From NCBI GenBank assembly GCA_965199665.1, contig OZ241208.1:1302001-1366000 (forward strand): a DNA stretch of 64,000 nt, given 5' to 3'. The notes under the pieces were generated by a model that had not been told where the DNA came from, searched no databases, and was given only the letters and a program-made list of their open reading frames with translations. Below are positions 36,776 to 45,130 of the stretch, one piece after another (the stretch's first letter is position 1; the number at the start of each line of letters is the position of its first letter). This DNA comes from JAVVHH01 sp965199665 (GTDB lineage: Bacteria > Pseudomonadota > Alphaproteobacteria > Acetobacterales > Acetobacteraceae). The position numbers and the translations under genes were made by a program.

Positions 36776-37329
36776 GAGGTGGCGCTGTCCTGCGCCTTCT
36801 GGCGCTGCTCCTTGGCCAGGCGCCGCATCAGCATGTTGCGCTTGAGCGCGGACAGATAGTCGACGAACAGCACGCCATCGAGGTGGTCGATCTCATGCTG
36901 CAGGCAGGCCGCGAGCAGCCCCTCCGCCTCGATCTCGCGCTTGGCGCCCTCGAGGTCGACGTAGCGGACCTTGACGCGCGCCGGCCGGGTCACGTCCGCA
37001 TATTGGCCCGGCAGCGATAGGCAGCCTTCCTCGCGCAACGCCGTCTCGGTGCTCACCCCCACGATCTCGGGGTTGATAAGGTGAAGCGGGGCCGGCGCGT
37101 CGTCCGGCTGCAGGTCGACCACGGCGAGCCGCAGCCCTTGGCCGATTTGCGGCGCGGCCAGGCCGATCCCGGGCGCGGCATACATGGCGGCCAACATCTG
37201 TGGGACGAGCTGGCGCACCAGGTCGTCGTCGCCGGGTCGCACGGGGCGCGCCTTGGCGCGCAGGATGGCTTGGGGCGCGATCAGGATCGGCAGGGTCGGC
37301 ACGAGCGGAGGCGGGGGAGAAGTGTCCAT
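36772..37329 (-). CDS. def: Peptide deformylase
   Basis: A 185-residue metalloprotease that removes formyl groups from nascent proteins. All three motifs are present: GIGLAAPQIG, EEGCLSLPG and QHEIDHLDG. The last supplies the two His ligands and catalytic Glu, and the Cys in the second is the third ligand. A longer frame starts at 37506, but the 59 extra residues are low-complexity and overlap hsp20; the ATG at 37329 matches the family length. Confidence 0.95.
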   Translation of the reverse strand: MDTSPPPPLVPTLPILIAPQAILRAKARPVRPGDDDLVRQLVPQMLAAMYAAPGIGLAAPQIGQGLRLAVVDLQPDDAPAPLHLINPEIVGVSTETALREEGCLSLPGQYADVTRPARVKVRYVDLEGAKREIEAEGLLAACLQHEIDHLDGVLFVDYLSALKRNMLMRRLAKEQRQKAQDSATS

Positions 37330-37361
37330 GACCGGCCCGATGTAGCGGGGGGCGGGTAGGC

Positions 37362-37390
37362 CTTGCAACGCACCGGAGGCCCGCCAACAT
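37362..37390 (+). promoter_or_regulatory. Candidate heat-shock-type promoter for hsp20
   Basis: CTTGCA (37362) and CAACAT (37385) are separated by 17 bases, about 70 bases before the hsp20 ATG. CTTG is the conserved core of RpoH -35 boxes; the -10 match is weak. Offered as a candidate only. Confidence 0.35.
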
Positions 37391-37458
37391 GCAATCCGTC
37401 GCCGGTGCCGATCGCGGGCCGGGGCGCTTCGCTCTGAAGAGGGGGCCCAGAAGACAGC

Positions 37459-37911
37459 ATGACCACACGAGTGTTCACGTCCCCGATGTTTCTCGGCTTC
37501 GACCACCTCGAGCAGGTTCTCGAGCGCGCGGCCAAGACGTCGTCGGACGGCTACCCGCCTTACAACATCGAGCAGACCGGACCGAGCGGGCTACGGATCA
37601 GCCTGGCCGTCGCCGGGTTCACGATGAACGACCTCCAGATCACGCAGGAGGACAACCAGCTCGTCATTCGCGGGCGCCAGGCCGACGACAGCGCCGACCG
37701 GGTCTACCTGCATCGCGGGATCGCAGCCCGGCAGTTCCAGCGCGCGTTCGTGCTGGCCGAGAACATCGAGGTCAAGGGCGCTTGGCTCGATAACGGGCTG
37801 CTGCATATCGACCTGGCCCGGCCGCAGCCGGAGGTGCGGGTTCGCACCATCCAGATCGGCAAGCCGGCCGGAGACGGCCCCGTCGTGGATGGCTCGCCCG
37901 ACGGCAACTGA
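37459..37911 (+). CDS. Hsp20/IbpA-type small heat-shock protein
   Basis: A 150-residue holdase chaperone with an alpha-crystallin domain from about residue 35 to 125 (YNIEQTGPSGLRISLAVAGF, then LVIRGRQ, YLHRGIAARQFQRAFVLAENIEVKGAWLDNGLL). The N-terminus MTTRVFTSPMFLGFDHLE matches the class A alphaproteobacterial type. The expected C-terminal IxI motif reads IQI. The ribosome-binding site AGAAGA is weak. It is followed by a DUF1150 gene, its usual partner in this class. Confidence 0.94.
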   Translation: MTTRVFTSPMFLGFDHLEQVLERAAKTSSDGYPPYNIEQTGPSGLRISLAVAGFTMNDLQITQEDNQLVIRGRQADDSADRVYLHRGIAARQFQRAFVLAENIEVKGAWLDNGLLHIDLARPQPEVRVRTIQIGKPAGDGPVVDGSPDGN

Positions 37912-37949
37912 ACCCACGCGCCGCCGGAGAGGGGCGCAGGAGACCCACC

Positions 37950-38186
37950 ATGAAGATCGACAGCGCCACCACAGAAATCGTTTTCGACATCCGCAGCATG
38001 ACGCCGGAACAACTCGGTCAACTCGGGGTGTCGGCGATGGCCTACATCAAGCCGGTGCAGATGAACGGCATGGCCGCCTTCGCGATCCATGCCGCCGATG
38101 GCTCACCCATGGCCGTCGCCACGGAGCGTGACATGGCGATCGCCGCCGTGGTCCAGCACGAGATGCTTCCCGCCCTCGTGCACTGA
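37950..38186 (+). CDS. DUF1150 family protein
   Basis: A 78-residue protein of the DUF1150 family, restricted to Alphaproteobacteria and typically encoded next to Hsp20. It has LGVSAMAYIKPVQMNGMAAFAIHAADG in the middle. AGGAG lies about 7 bases before the ATG. The function is unknown; the constant pairing with a small heat-shock gene suggests a stress-linked role. The gene is 38 bases downstream of hsp20. Confidence 0.9.
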   Translation: MKIDSATTEIVFDIRSMTPEQLGQLGVSAMAYIKPVQMNGMAAFAIHAADGSPMAVATERDMAIAAVVQHEMLPALVH

Positions 38187-38192
38187 GCCTGC

Positions 38193-38220
38193 GGCCCTCT
38201 CCCGGAAACGGGAGAGGGCC
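38193..38220. terminator. Perfect 12-base stem-loop between convergent genes
   Basis: Arms of 12 bases (GGCCCTCTCCCG and its complement) enclose a GAAA tetraloop, between the DUF1150 stop and the end of the aminotransferase gene. It can fold on either transcript, so it probably ends both. There is no T-run on the plus strand. The arms share CCCTCTCC with the REPIN-like repeat at 59471. Confidence 0.7.
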
Positions 38221-38227
38221 GGTCCGA

Positions 38228-39625
38228 TCAGACGACGGTCAGCTTCTCGCGACGGAGCTGCACGGCCAAATCGTCCAGCGCCTTGCCGACGCGGTCCAGC
38301 ATCTCCGTCACGTCCTCGCGCTCCATGATCAGCGGCGGGCTGAAGGCGAGCGAGTCGTTGGGCAGCGAACGGGCGATGACACCGTGCGCCTCGCACAGCT
38401 TGGTCGCCTGCCCGCCGATCTTGGCCGACGGGTCGAAGTTCTGCCGCGCATCCTTGTTGGCCACCAGCTCCAGCGCCGCGATCATCGCGGTGCCACGGAC
38501 CTCGCCCACCAACTCGTGGTCGGTGAAACGGCGGCGCAGCTCGGCCTGCATGAACGCGCCCACCGTCGCGGCGTGCTCGACGATGTTGATCTCGTCGTAG
38601 ATCTTCAGCGTCTCGATCGCGACCGCCGCCGGAACGGGATGGCCGGAATAGGTGAAGCCGTGCCCGAAGGTGCCGATCTTGTGGCTCTCGTCGGCCAGCG
38701 CGCTGAATACCTTCTCGTTCACCATCACCGCCGAGATCGGCAGATAGGCCGAGGAGAGCGCCTTGGCGCAGGTGATGATGTCCGGCTGGATGCCGAGCGT
38801 CTGGCTGCCCCAGTAATTTCCGGTGCGCCCGAAGCCGCAGATCACCTCGTCGGCGACCAGCAGAATGTCGTATTTCCGCAGCACGGCCTGGATCTTCTCG
38901 AAGTAGCCCACCGGCGGCAGGATCACGCCGCCCGCGCCCATGATCGGCTCGGCGAACATGGCCCCGATCGTGTCCGGCCCCTCGGCGACGATCAGCTTCT
39001 CCAGTTCATCGGCGCAGCGCGTGGCGAAGGCTTCCTCGCTCTCGCCCGCCTCGGCGCCGTGATAGTAATGCGGCGTCATCGTGTGGATGAACCCAGGCAG
39101 CGGCAGGTCAAAGCTGCGGTGGTTGTTCGGCAACCCGGTCAGCGAAGCGGCGACGATGGTGATGCCGTGATAGCCCTTGATGCGGCCGATGATCTTCTTC
39201 TTCGCCGTCCGGCCCAGCGCGTTGTTGTAGTACCAGACCATCTTCACGGCCGTGTCGTTGGCTTCGGAGCCGGAGTTGGCGAAAAAGGCCTTGCTCATCG
39301 GCACCGGGGCCCGCGCCAGCAGCATCTCGGCCAAGTCGATCATCGGCTCGTGCGCCTTGGCGGTGAAGCCATGGTAGAACGGCAGCTTGCGCATCTGGTC
39401 GTAGGCCGCCTTGGCCAGCCGCTCGTTGCTGAAGCCCAGGCTGGCGCACCACAGCCCAGCGACGCTCTCGATGTAATCCTTCCCGCTATCATCGTACACG
39501 CGGACGCCATCGCCGCGGCTGATGATCATCGGCCCCTGCTCTTGATGCGCCTTCAGGTCCGTATAGGGGTGCAGGACGTGGGCGATGTCGCGGGCGGCGG
39601 CGGAGTTGGCGCGGGGAGGGCTCAT
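38228..39625 (-). CDS. Class III pyridoxal-phosphate aminotransferase
   Basis: A 465-residue fold-type I aminotransferase of the omega-amino-acid/diamine:pyruvate group. It shows FANSGSEANDTAVKMV (phosphate binding), KGYHGIT, VADEVICGFGRTGN (Asp to the ring nitrogen) and CAKALSSAYLPISAV (the PLP Lys). The full-length N-terminus HPYTDLKAHQEQGPMII fits the putrescine/taurine/beta-alanine:pyruvate subfamily. The amino donor cannot be fixed. It ends 8 bases from the stem-loop shared with DUF1150. Confidence 0.92.
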   Translation of the reverse strand: MSPPRANSAAARDIAHVLHPYTDLKAHQEQGPMIISRGDGVRVYDDSGKDYIESVAGLWCASLGFSNERLAKAAYDQMRKLPFYHGFTAKAHEPMIDLAEMLLARAPVPMSKAFFANSGSEANDTAVKMVWYYNNALGRTAKKKIIGRIKGYHGITIVAASLTGLPNNHRSFDLPLPGFIHTMTPHYYHGAEAGESEEAFATRCADELEKLIVAEGPDTIGAMFAEPIMGAGGVILPPVGYFEKIQAVLRKYDILLVADEVICGFGRTGNYWGSQTLGIQPDIITCAKALSSAYLPISAVMVNEKVFSALADESHKIGTFGHGFTYSGHPVPAAVAIETLKIYDEINIVEHAATVGAFMQAELRRRFTDHELVGEVRGTAMIAALELVANKDARQNFDPSAKIGGQATKLCEAHGVIARSLPNDSLAFSPPLIMEREDVTEMLDRVGKALDDLAVQLRREKLTVV

Positions 39626-39676
39626 GGGAGAAACTTTCAGCTGCTCCCCGCCAGTCTAGCGCCGTTCCGCGGCGCG

Positions 39677-40066
39677 TTAGAACCCCCAGCCGCCCCACGG
39701 CCCCCACGGGCCCCAGTCCCACGACGCGTCCTGGTAGGTCTGCGCGGCCAGCAACTGGTCGTTGGCGAGTTGCCGCGCGGCGACGGTCTGGCGGAAGCGG
39801 GCGTAGTCCGACTGGTCGCCGAAGTAGATGCAGCCGCAGGCCACCGGGTCGGGATAAAGGTAAACGTAGGTGTTGCCCTGGGCCCGCATGGCGAAGCGGT
39901 TGGGCGGCAGCCGGTTCAGCATCGCCACCCGCTCAGGCGTATTGGCCGGGCGCGGCTGGAAGCCGGAGGCCGATAGCAGGTCCTCCTGCTGGGTGATCTC
40001 CTGCCGCTGCGACACGCAGCCGCCCAGGAGCAGGAGAGCGACGGCTAGGGTGGGGGCGGTGCGCAT
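39677..40066 (-). CDS. Small lipoprotein of unknown function
   Basis: A 129-residue protein with a lipoprotein signal (VALLLLGGC lipobox; the acylated Cys is residue 17). The mature part has RFAMRAQGNTYVYLYPDPVACGCIYFG and a C-terminal Trp/Gly/Pro-rich tail (WDWGPWGPWGGWGF). AAGGAG lies 6 bases before the ATG. Proteins like this are common and unnamed in Acetobacteraceae-type genomes; the likely site is the outer membrane. Confidence 0.8.
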   Translation of the reverse strand: MRTAPTLAVALLLLGGCVSQRQEITQQEDLLSASGFQPRPANTPERVAMLNRLPPNRFAMRAQGNTYVYLYPDPVACGCIYFGDQSDYARFRQTVAARQLANDQLLAAQTYQDASWDWGPWGPWGGWGF

Positions 40067-40144
40067 CGGAACTCCTTGCGAAGGGGAGGCGAGAAAGGGG
40101 AGCAGCCGGTCCAGAGAACGTGTTCGATCAATTGTGGTTGCGAC

Positions 40145-40873
40145 TCAGGCGTCCGCGGCGGCCTTGCGCTCGGCGGCTTCCTCGGCGGAGGCGATGCCGC
40201 CATGGGCGCCGGACCAGGCCACCGGGTTCTCGAGGAAGCGGCGTACTTCACCGAGCGCCTTTTCCTCGAAATACGGCCGGTCGCGGCAGGCCTCCAGCAC
40301 GTCCCACCAGTTGCACAGGTGATGCAGCGTGACGTCCATCGCCTTCAGTTTCTCGAAGCTGCCGGGGAACACGCCGTAGAAGAACACCACGAAGGTGTGG
40401 TTCACGATGGCGCCGGCGTCGCGAAGGGCCTGGGCGAAGCGGATCTTGGAGCCGCCATCGGTGGTGAGGTCCTCCACCAGCAGCGTCCGCAGCCCTTCCG
40501 GCACGTCGCCCTCGATCAGCGCATTGCGGCCGAAGCCCTTGGGCTTCTTTCGCACATAGGCCATGGGGGTCATCATGCGGTCGGCGATCCAGGCGGCGAA
40601 CGGGATCCCCGCCGTCTCGCCGCCGGCCACCGCCTCGATCGATTCGTAGCCCACGTGCCGCCCGATCTTCTCCGCCGCCAACTCGCAGATCTTGGCCCGT
40701 GCGCGCGGGAAATAGATGATCTTGCGGCAGTCGATGTAGACCGGCGAGCGCCAACCCGACGTGAAGGTATAGGGCTCCTCCGGACGGAAATTGACGGCCT
40801 TGATCTCCAGCAGGATGCGCGCCGTGGTCAACGCCGCATCGCGGTCCCAATCCGTCATGTGCTCGCCTGCCAT
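40145..40873 (-). CDS. pyrE: Orotate phosphoribosyltransferase PyrE
   Basis: A 242-residue enzyme that joins orotate to PRPP to form OMP in pyrimidine synthesis. The PRPP loop LRTLLVEDLTTDGGSK (the family's VEDVxTTGGS) and the AYVRKKPKGFGRNALIEG block, with the mobile-loop Lys, are clear. The C-terminal extension of about 30 residues (GGIASAEEAAERKA) is longer than in E. coli. Start options are ATG 40873 (GAGG about 9 bases upstream) or ATG 40858; both leave the domain intact. Confidence 0.94.
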   Translation of the reverse strand: MAGEHMTDWDRDAALTTARILLEIKAVNFRPEEPYTFTSGWRSPVYIDCRKIIYFPRARAKICELAAEKIGRHVGYESIEAVAGGETAGIPFAAWIADRMMTPMAYVRKKPKGFGRNALIEGDVPEGLRTLLVEDLTTDGGSKIRFAQALRDAGAIVNHTFVVFFYGVFPGSFEKLKAMDVTLHHLCNWWDVLEACRDRPYFEEKALGEVRRFLENPVAWSGAHGGIASAEEAAERKAAADA

Positions 40874-40950
40874 TGTTCCCGCCTCAGCCACCCCACCGTC
40901 CTAGACCGGGATGCGCGGAGCGTCCAATGTGCTGTGCAAAGGGGAGATCG

Positions 40951-42018
40951 ATGCGCACCTACAAGATCGCGGCCGTGCCCGGCGACGGTATCGGCAAGGA
41001 GACCGTGCCAGAGGGCTTGCGCGTGCTGGAGGCCGCCGCGACCCGGTTCGGCTTCGCCCTGCAGACCACCGATTACGACTGGTCCTGCGAGCGCTACGTG
41101 AGCCACGGCGCCATGATGCCGGCCGACGGGCTGGACCAGCTGCGCGAGCACGACGCGGTGTTCCTCGGCGCGGTCGGCTGGCCCGGCGTACCGGACCACG
41201 TCTCGCTGTGGGGCCTGTTGATCCCGATCCGCCGCGGCTTCGACCAGTATGCCAACGTGCGCCCCTGCAAGCTGATGCCCGGCGCCACGACGCCGCTGGC
41301 CGGCCGCACGGAGGCGGACATCGATTTCTACGTCGTGCGCGAGAACACGGAGGGCGAGTACTCCTCCATCGGCGGCCGCCTGTTCGAGGGCACCGACCGC
41401 GAAGTGGCGATGCAGGAAAGCGTGTTCAGCCGCCACGGGACCGACCGCATCCTCCGCTATGCCTTCGAGCTCGCCATGACCCGGCCGCGGCGCAAGCTCA
41501 CCTCGGCCACCAAGTCGAACGGCATCACCATCACCATGCCGTATTGGGACGAGCGCTTCGCCGCCATGGCCGCCCGCTACCCCGGCGTGACCACCGACCA
41601 ATTCCACATCGACATTCTGTGCGCCCATTTCGTGCAGCATCCGGACTGGTTCGACGTGGTGGTCGGCTCCAACCTGTTCGGTGACATCCTGAGCGATCTG
41701 GGCCCGGCCGTCGCCGGGTCGATCGGCATCGCGCCCTCGGCCAACATCAACCCCGAGCGGGTGCATCCCTCCATGTTCGAGCCGGTGCACGGATCGGCGC
41801 CCGACATCGCGGGGCGGTTCATATGCAACCCGATCGGCCAGGTTTGGTGCGGCGCCATGATGCTGGAACACCTCGGCGAAACCGAAGCCGCGGCCACCAT
41901 CGTCGGGGCCATCGAGACGCTGCTGCGCGATGGCGGACCGCGCACGCGCGACATGGGCGGCCAGGCCGGAACGCAAGAAGTCGGCAAAGCGCTGGCGGAA
42001 TTGGTCGCGGCACATTAG
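40951..42018 (+). CDS. Tartrate / D-malate dehydrogenase (isopropylmalate dehydrogenase superfamily)
   Basis: A 355-residue beta-decarboxylating dehydrogenase. It shows VPGDGIGKETVPEG, YANVRPCKLMPGA, VVRENTEGEYSS, KSNGITITMPYWDE and SNLFGDILSDLGPAVAGSIG. NPIGQVWCGAMMLEHLGE separates the tartrate/D-malate dehydrogenase group from true LeuB. The likely reaction is NAD-dependent oxidation of tartrate or D-malate. GGGGAG lies 4 bases before the ATG at 40951; a farther in-frame start overlaps pyrE. Confidence 0.92.
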   Translation: MRTYKIAAVPGDGIGKETVPEGLRVLEAAATRFGFALQTTDYDWSCERYVSHGAMMPADGLDQLREHDAVFLGAVGWPGVPDHVSLWGLLIPIRRGFDQYANVRPCKLMPGATTPLAGRTEADIDFYVVRENTEGEYSSIGGRLFEGTDREVAMQESVFSRHGTDRILRYAFELAMTRPRRKLTSATKSNGITITMPYWDERFAAMAARYPGVTTDQFHIDILCAHFVQHPDWFDVVVGSNLFGDILSDLGPAVAGSIGIAPSANINPERVHPSMFEPVHGSAPDIAGRFICNPIGQVWCGAMMLEHLGETEAAATIVGAIETLLRDGGPRTRDMGGQAGTQEVGKALAELVAAH

Positions 42019-42045
42019 ATAGTGCTCTGTTGAAGCGAGGCGCCT

Positions 42046-42285
42046 GTGGTCCGAGAGACGAGTTTGATTGCGCGACGCTGCGAGAGAGCCGTGGTCACGG
42101 CTTATCGCGAGTTGCGCGGCAAAGGCACGGCCGACATGAATGCGTTCGCCGCCTGCACGACGCTATACCGGATCCATCACCCGGAATCCTCGCTCAACGA
42201 GGCCCGCCGGCTGGTGGCCGAGTGGATCGATCATCACGTCGTCCGCAACGAGAGCGGCCCGACGCCCGGCTGCGAGTGCGACTAA
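42046..42285 (+). CDS. 79-residue hypothetical protein
   Basis: A small, mostly helical protein (ARRCERAVVTAYRELRG, then CTTLYRIHHPESSLNEARRLVAEWIDHHV) with three Cys, ending CECD. The start is GTG with GAGG about 5 bases upstream. It lies 27 bases after the dehydrogenase and overlaps the racemase gene end by 4 bases. I do not recognise a named family. Codon use looks normal, which supports a real gene. Confidence 0.7.
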   Translation: MVRETSLIARRCERAVVTAYRELRGKGTADMNAFAACTTLYRIHHPESSLNEARRLVAEWIDHHVVRNESGPTPGCECD

Positions 42286-42998
42286 CCGTCGCGCGGCCCG
42301 GCTAGCGGCGGGGATTCACGGGCCCAAGCGATCGAGGCGCGCGCCAGAGCGTCGATCGTGTCGACGAGCGGTGTCTCCAACGGCGGACCCGCACCGATCG
42401 CCAGTGGTAGCTCCGTGCAGCCCAGCACGACCGCCGCAGCACCCCGATCGCGCAAGCGGACCACCGCCTCGGCAGCCAGGCCGTAGGCCTCCGGCGACCG
42501 GTTCTCCTTCACCAAGGCGATTGCGGGCGTGACCAGCGCCGCCATCTCCTCCGCGGTCGGTTCCAGGATCGACCAGCCCAGCCGACCCAGCCAGTCCTGA
42601 TACAGGCGCATCTGCATCGTCGCCGCGGTGCCGAGCACGCCGATGCGGCCGGACGGGAAGCCGTTCCGGCGAAGCTCGGCCGCCGCCGCATCGATGATGT
42701 GCAGGATCGGCACCGGCGAGGCCGCGCGCATGCCGTCGATCCAGCCATGCGCCGTGTTGCACGGGATCGCCACCGCCCCGCACCCGGCCCGGGCCAGCCC
42801 CTGCAGCCCGGCGACCAGCGCAGGCAGCGGCGCCTCGCTGCCCGCGATCCGCGGCGGTACCCGCGGATCGGACCACAGGATCGCCGGTACATGGTCCTGC
42901 TCGCGCGTCACGGGCGTCAACTCCGTCAGCCGCACCATGAAATACGCCGACGCCAACGGCCCCATGCCGCCCAGCACGCCCAAGATCTTGTCGCTCAT
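42282..42998 (-). CDS. Aspartate/glutamate racemase family protein
   Basis: A 238-residue cofactor-independent racemase of the Asp/Glu racemase superfamily. The two catalytic cysteines lie in VAIPCNTAH (near residue 83) and VLGCTELPL (near residue 193), and GVLGGMGPLASAYF opens the protein. The likely substrate is aspartate or another acidic amino acid. The ATG at 42998 matches the family start; a frame to 43034 adds 12 non-conserved residues. Confidence 0.92.
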   Translation of the reverse strand: MSDKILGVLGGMGPLASAYFMVRLTELTPVTREQDHVPAILWSDPRVPPRIAGSEAPLPALVAGLQGLARAGCGAVAIPCNTAHGWIDGMRAASPVPILHIIDAAAAELRRNGFPSGRIGVLGTAATMQMRLYQDWLGRLGWSILEPTAEEMAALVTPAIALVKENRSPEAYGLAAEAVVRLRDRGAAAVVLGCTELPLAIGAGPPLETPLVDTIDALARASIAWARESPPLAGPRDG

Positions 42999-43042
42999 GC
43001 CGGCACTCTTGACCCTCGCGCCGCCACGCCGCAAGCAGCCGC

Positions 43043-43888
43043 ATGGCCGCTTTCGACCTCCAAGGGCACCGCTTCGCGCGCGGGCTGTTTCCCGAGAACA
43101 CGATGGAAGGGCTCGAGGCCGCCTGCCGCCTCGGCCTGTCGAGCTTCGAGATCGACATCGCCATCACCGCGGACGGCATCCCCGTGCTGCATCACGACCC
43201 GGCCCTCAACCCCGACATCGCGCGCACGCCCGACGGCACCTGGCTCGACGCACCCGCACCGCTGCTCAAGACGCTGACACTGGCCGAGCTGACCCGCTAC
43301 GACGTCGGCCGGCTACGCCCCGGCAGCCGCACCGCGCAAAATTTCCCCGAGCAGGTGCCGCAGGACGGCGCCCGCATCCCGACGCTGGAAGCCGTGCTGC
43401 GCCGCCCCGGCCTGCGCTTCAACGTCGAACTCAAGCTGATGCCGGCGCATCCCGACTGGACGGTGTCGCCCGCGGAGATGGTCGAGCGCGTGCTGGACGT
43501 GGTCGACCGGGTCGGTGCGGCGGACCGGGTCACGATCCAGTCCTTCGACTGGCGCGCGCCCCGGCACGTCGCCCGCACCCGGCCCGACATCGCGCGCGGC
43601 TGGTTGACCGAGGCCCGCACTGTGGCGGACGCGCCGCTCTGGCGCGGCCAGCCCGATGCGCCGACCGGGCTGGACGCGGTGCCCGATGCGATCGCCGCGG
43701 AGGGCGGCGGCGTCTGGACGCCGTTCCACGCCGACCTGACGCCGGAACGACTGGAGAACGCGCACGCGCTCGGCCTGCGCGTGATCCCCTGGACCGTCAA
43801 TGACACGGCCGACATGCGCCGGCTCGTCGACTGGGGTGTCGACGGACTGATCACCGACCGGCCGGACCTCGCGGCCTCGCCCGGCTAG
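43043..43888 (+). CDS. Glycerophosphodiester phosphodiesterase
   Basis: A 281-residue UgpQ-type enzyme that hydrolyses glycerophosphodiesters to glycerol-3-phosphate and an alcohol. The catalytic His-Arg pair is in QGHRFARGLFPENT. EIDIAITADGIPVLHHDPAL supplies the metal-binding Glu and Asp and the second catalytic His. NVELKL follows. No signal peptide, so it is cytosolic. The stop lies next to the stop of the convergent DUF6481 gene with no gap. Confidence 0.94.
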   Translation: MAAFDLQGHRFARGLFPENTMEGLEAACRLGLSSFEIDIAITADGIPVLHHDPALNPDIARTPDGTWLDAPAPLLKTLTLAELTRYDVGRLRPGSRTAQNFPEQVPQDGARIPTLEAVLRRPGLRFNVELKLMPAHPDWTVSPAEMVERVLDVVDRVGAADRVTIQSFDWRAPRHVARTRPDIARGWLTEARTVADAPLWRGQPDAPTGLDAVPDAIAAEGGGVWTPFHADLTPERLENAHALGLRVIPWTVNDTADMRRLVDWGVDGLITDRPDLAASPG

Positions 43889-44251
43889 CTAGCGGCCGCG
43901 GCGCGCCTTCCGGGCGGCATAGCGAGCGTCGCGGGCCGCCTTGCGCTCGTTGCGGATCGCCTCGTCCCGTGCGGCCGTCTCCTCCGCCTTGCGGGCGCTT
44001 TCCTCGGCTTCGAACTTGACCCGGGCTTCTTCCTCGATGCGCCGGCGGGTTTCCTCTTCTTCCTTGACGCGGGTACGCTCGGCCGTACGGGCCTCGCGCG
44101 CCTTGATCACCTCGCTGCGCGCGGCCTGCCGGGCCTGAAAGGCCGGGTCGTCGACCGGGGTGCGGGCTTTGAAGCTTTCCAACAAGGCTTTCTTGGCTTG
44201 CGCCGCGGCTTCCGCGCGGTCCTTGAACGTGCTGCCCTTGAAGGCGGCCAT
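43889..44251 (-). CDS. DUF6481 family charged coiled-coil protein
   Basis: A 120-residue protein, almost entirely Arg, Lys, Glu and Ala after residue 30 (TRVKEEEETRRRIEEEARVK), predicted to be one long helix. It starts MAAFKGSTFKDRAEAAAQAK, the DUF6481 pattern common in Alphaproteobacteria. Function unknown. GGAG lies 8 bases before the ATG. The 51 bases between it and the TPR gene hold no other feature I can see. Confidence 0.85.
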   Translation of the reverse strand: MAAFKGSTFKDRAEAAAQAKKALLESFKARTPVDDPAFQARQAARSEVIKAREARTAERTRVKEEEETRRRIEEEARVKFEAEESARKAEETAARDEAIRNERKAARDARYAARKARRGR

Positions 44252-44302
44252 TGTGACGACTCCGACTAGTGGATGGTGAGGGGTGAGAGGGAAGGACGTG
44301 CT

Positions 44303-45130
44303 CTAGCGCCGTTCGGGCCCAGCCTCCAACAGCGCGAGATTCTGCTGGGCCAGATCGGCGGTGGCGGTATCGGGTGAAAGCGCGACTGCGCGCTCCCAAT
44401 CCTGCCGTGCGCCGGCCGGGTCGCCCCGTCTTTGCCGCAGGATGCCACGTTCGAGCAATGCGTCGGCATCGTCCGGATCGAGGTCGATCGCCTGGCCCAC
44501 ATCGGCCGCTGCCGGCTCGAGTCGCCCGAGATGCCGCCGGGCTGCGGCACGGAGAACGAGCGCGTCGCCACGACGGGGGTCGATATCCAGGGCACGGGAG
44601 AGATCGTCGTCAGCCTCGGCGTAATGCTCCAGGCTGCTGCTTGCCAGGGCCCGATCGATCAGCAAATCGGGGTCGTCCGGCAGGAGCGCAAGGGCCTTGG
44701 TAGCGGAGTCCAGCGCTTGGAGGGGCAGGGCGGCCATGAGCCAGGCCTGGCCGGCTTGGCCGAGGATGGCCGCGCGCGCTGCTGGCGCCGCCTGGCTCCG
44801 CTCGCCCAGCCGGTCCAACAAGCCGGCGCCTTCCTCGGGGTCGCCGAGCTCGATGGCGGCCAGCGCGTGGCAATGCGTCGCCCCGTCCCCGCCCGCGGCG
44901 CCCCAGTTCTCGGCGAACGTCAGCGCGCCGCTCGGATCGCCCCCCAGCATCGAAAGGCACTTGTCGTATTGGTCGCCCTCGGCGATACGCGGAGGCACGG
45001 GCGGCACCGGCAGATCGTCGTCGGGCGCCGCTTCCGGCGGCGGAACGGACGACTCCTGCCAGGTGAGGCCGCCCGCGACGGCCAGCCCGAGCGCCACCAC
45101 CGCGCCGCCTACCAGCATACGATTGACCAT
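44303..45130 (-). CDS. Membrane-anchored tetratricopeptide-repeat protein
   Basis: A 275-residue protein with one N-terminal membrane span (residues about 5-24) and a Pro/Asp-rich linker. TPR-like helix pairs follow from about residue 90 (AQAWLMAALPLQALDSATKALALLPDDPDLLIDRAL, repeated with ALDIDPRRGDALVLRAAARRHLGRLEPAAADVGQAIDLDP). It probably faces the periplasm and acts in protein contacts. The ATG at 45130 shares CATG with the ATG of the divergent SDR gene. A frame to 45199 was rejected as overlapping. Confidence 0.82.
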   Translation of the reverse strand: MVNRMLVGGAVVALGLAVAGGLTWQESSVPPPEAAPDDDLPVPPVPPRIAEGDQYDKCLSMLGGDPSGALTFAENWGAAGGDGATHCHALAAIELGDPEEGAGLLDRLGERSQAAPAARAAILGQAGQAWLMAALPLQALDSATKALALLPDDPDLLIDRALASSSLEHYAEADDDLSRALDIDPRRGDALVLRAAARRHLGRLEPAAADVGQAIDLDPDDADALLERGILRQRRGDPAGARQDWERAVALSPDTATADLAQQNLALLEAGPERR

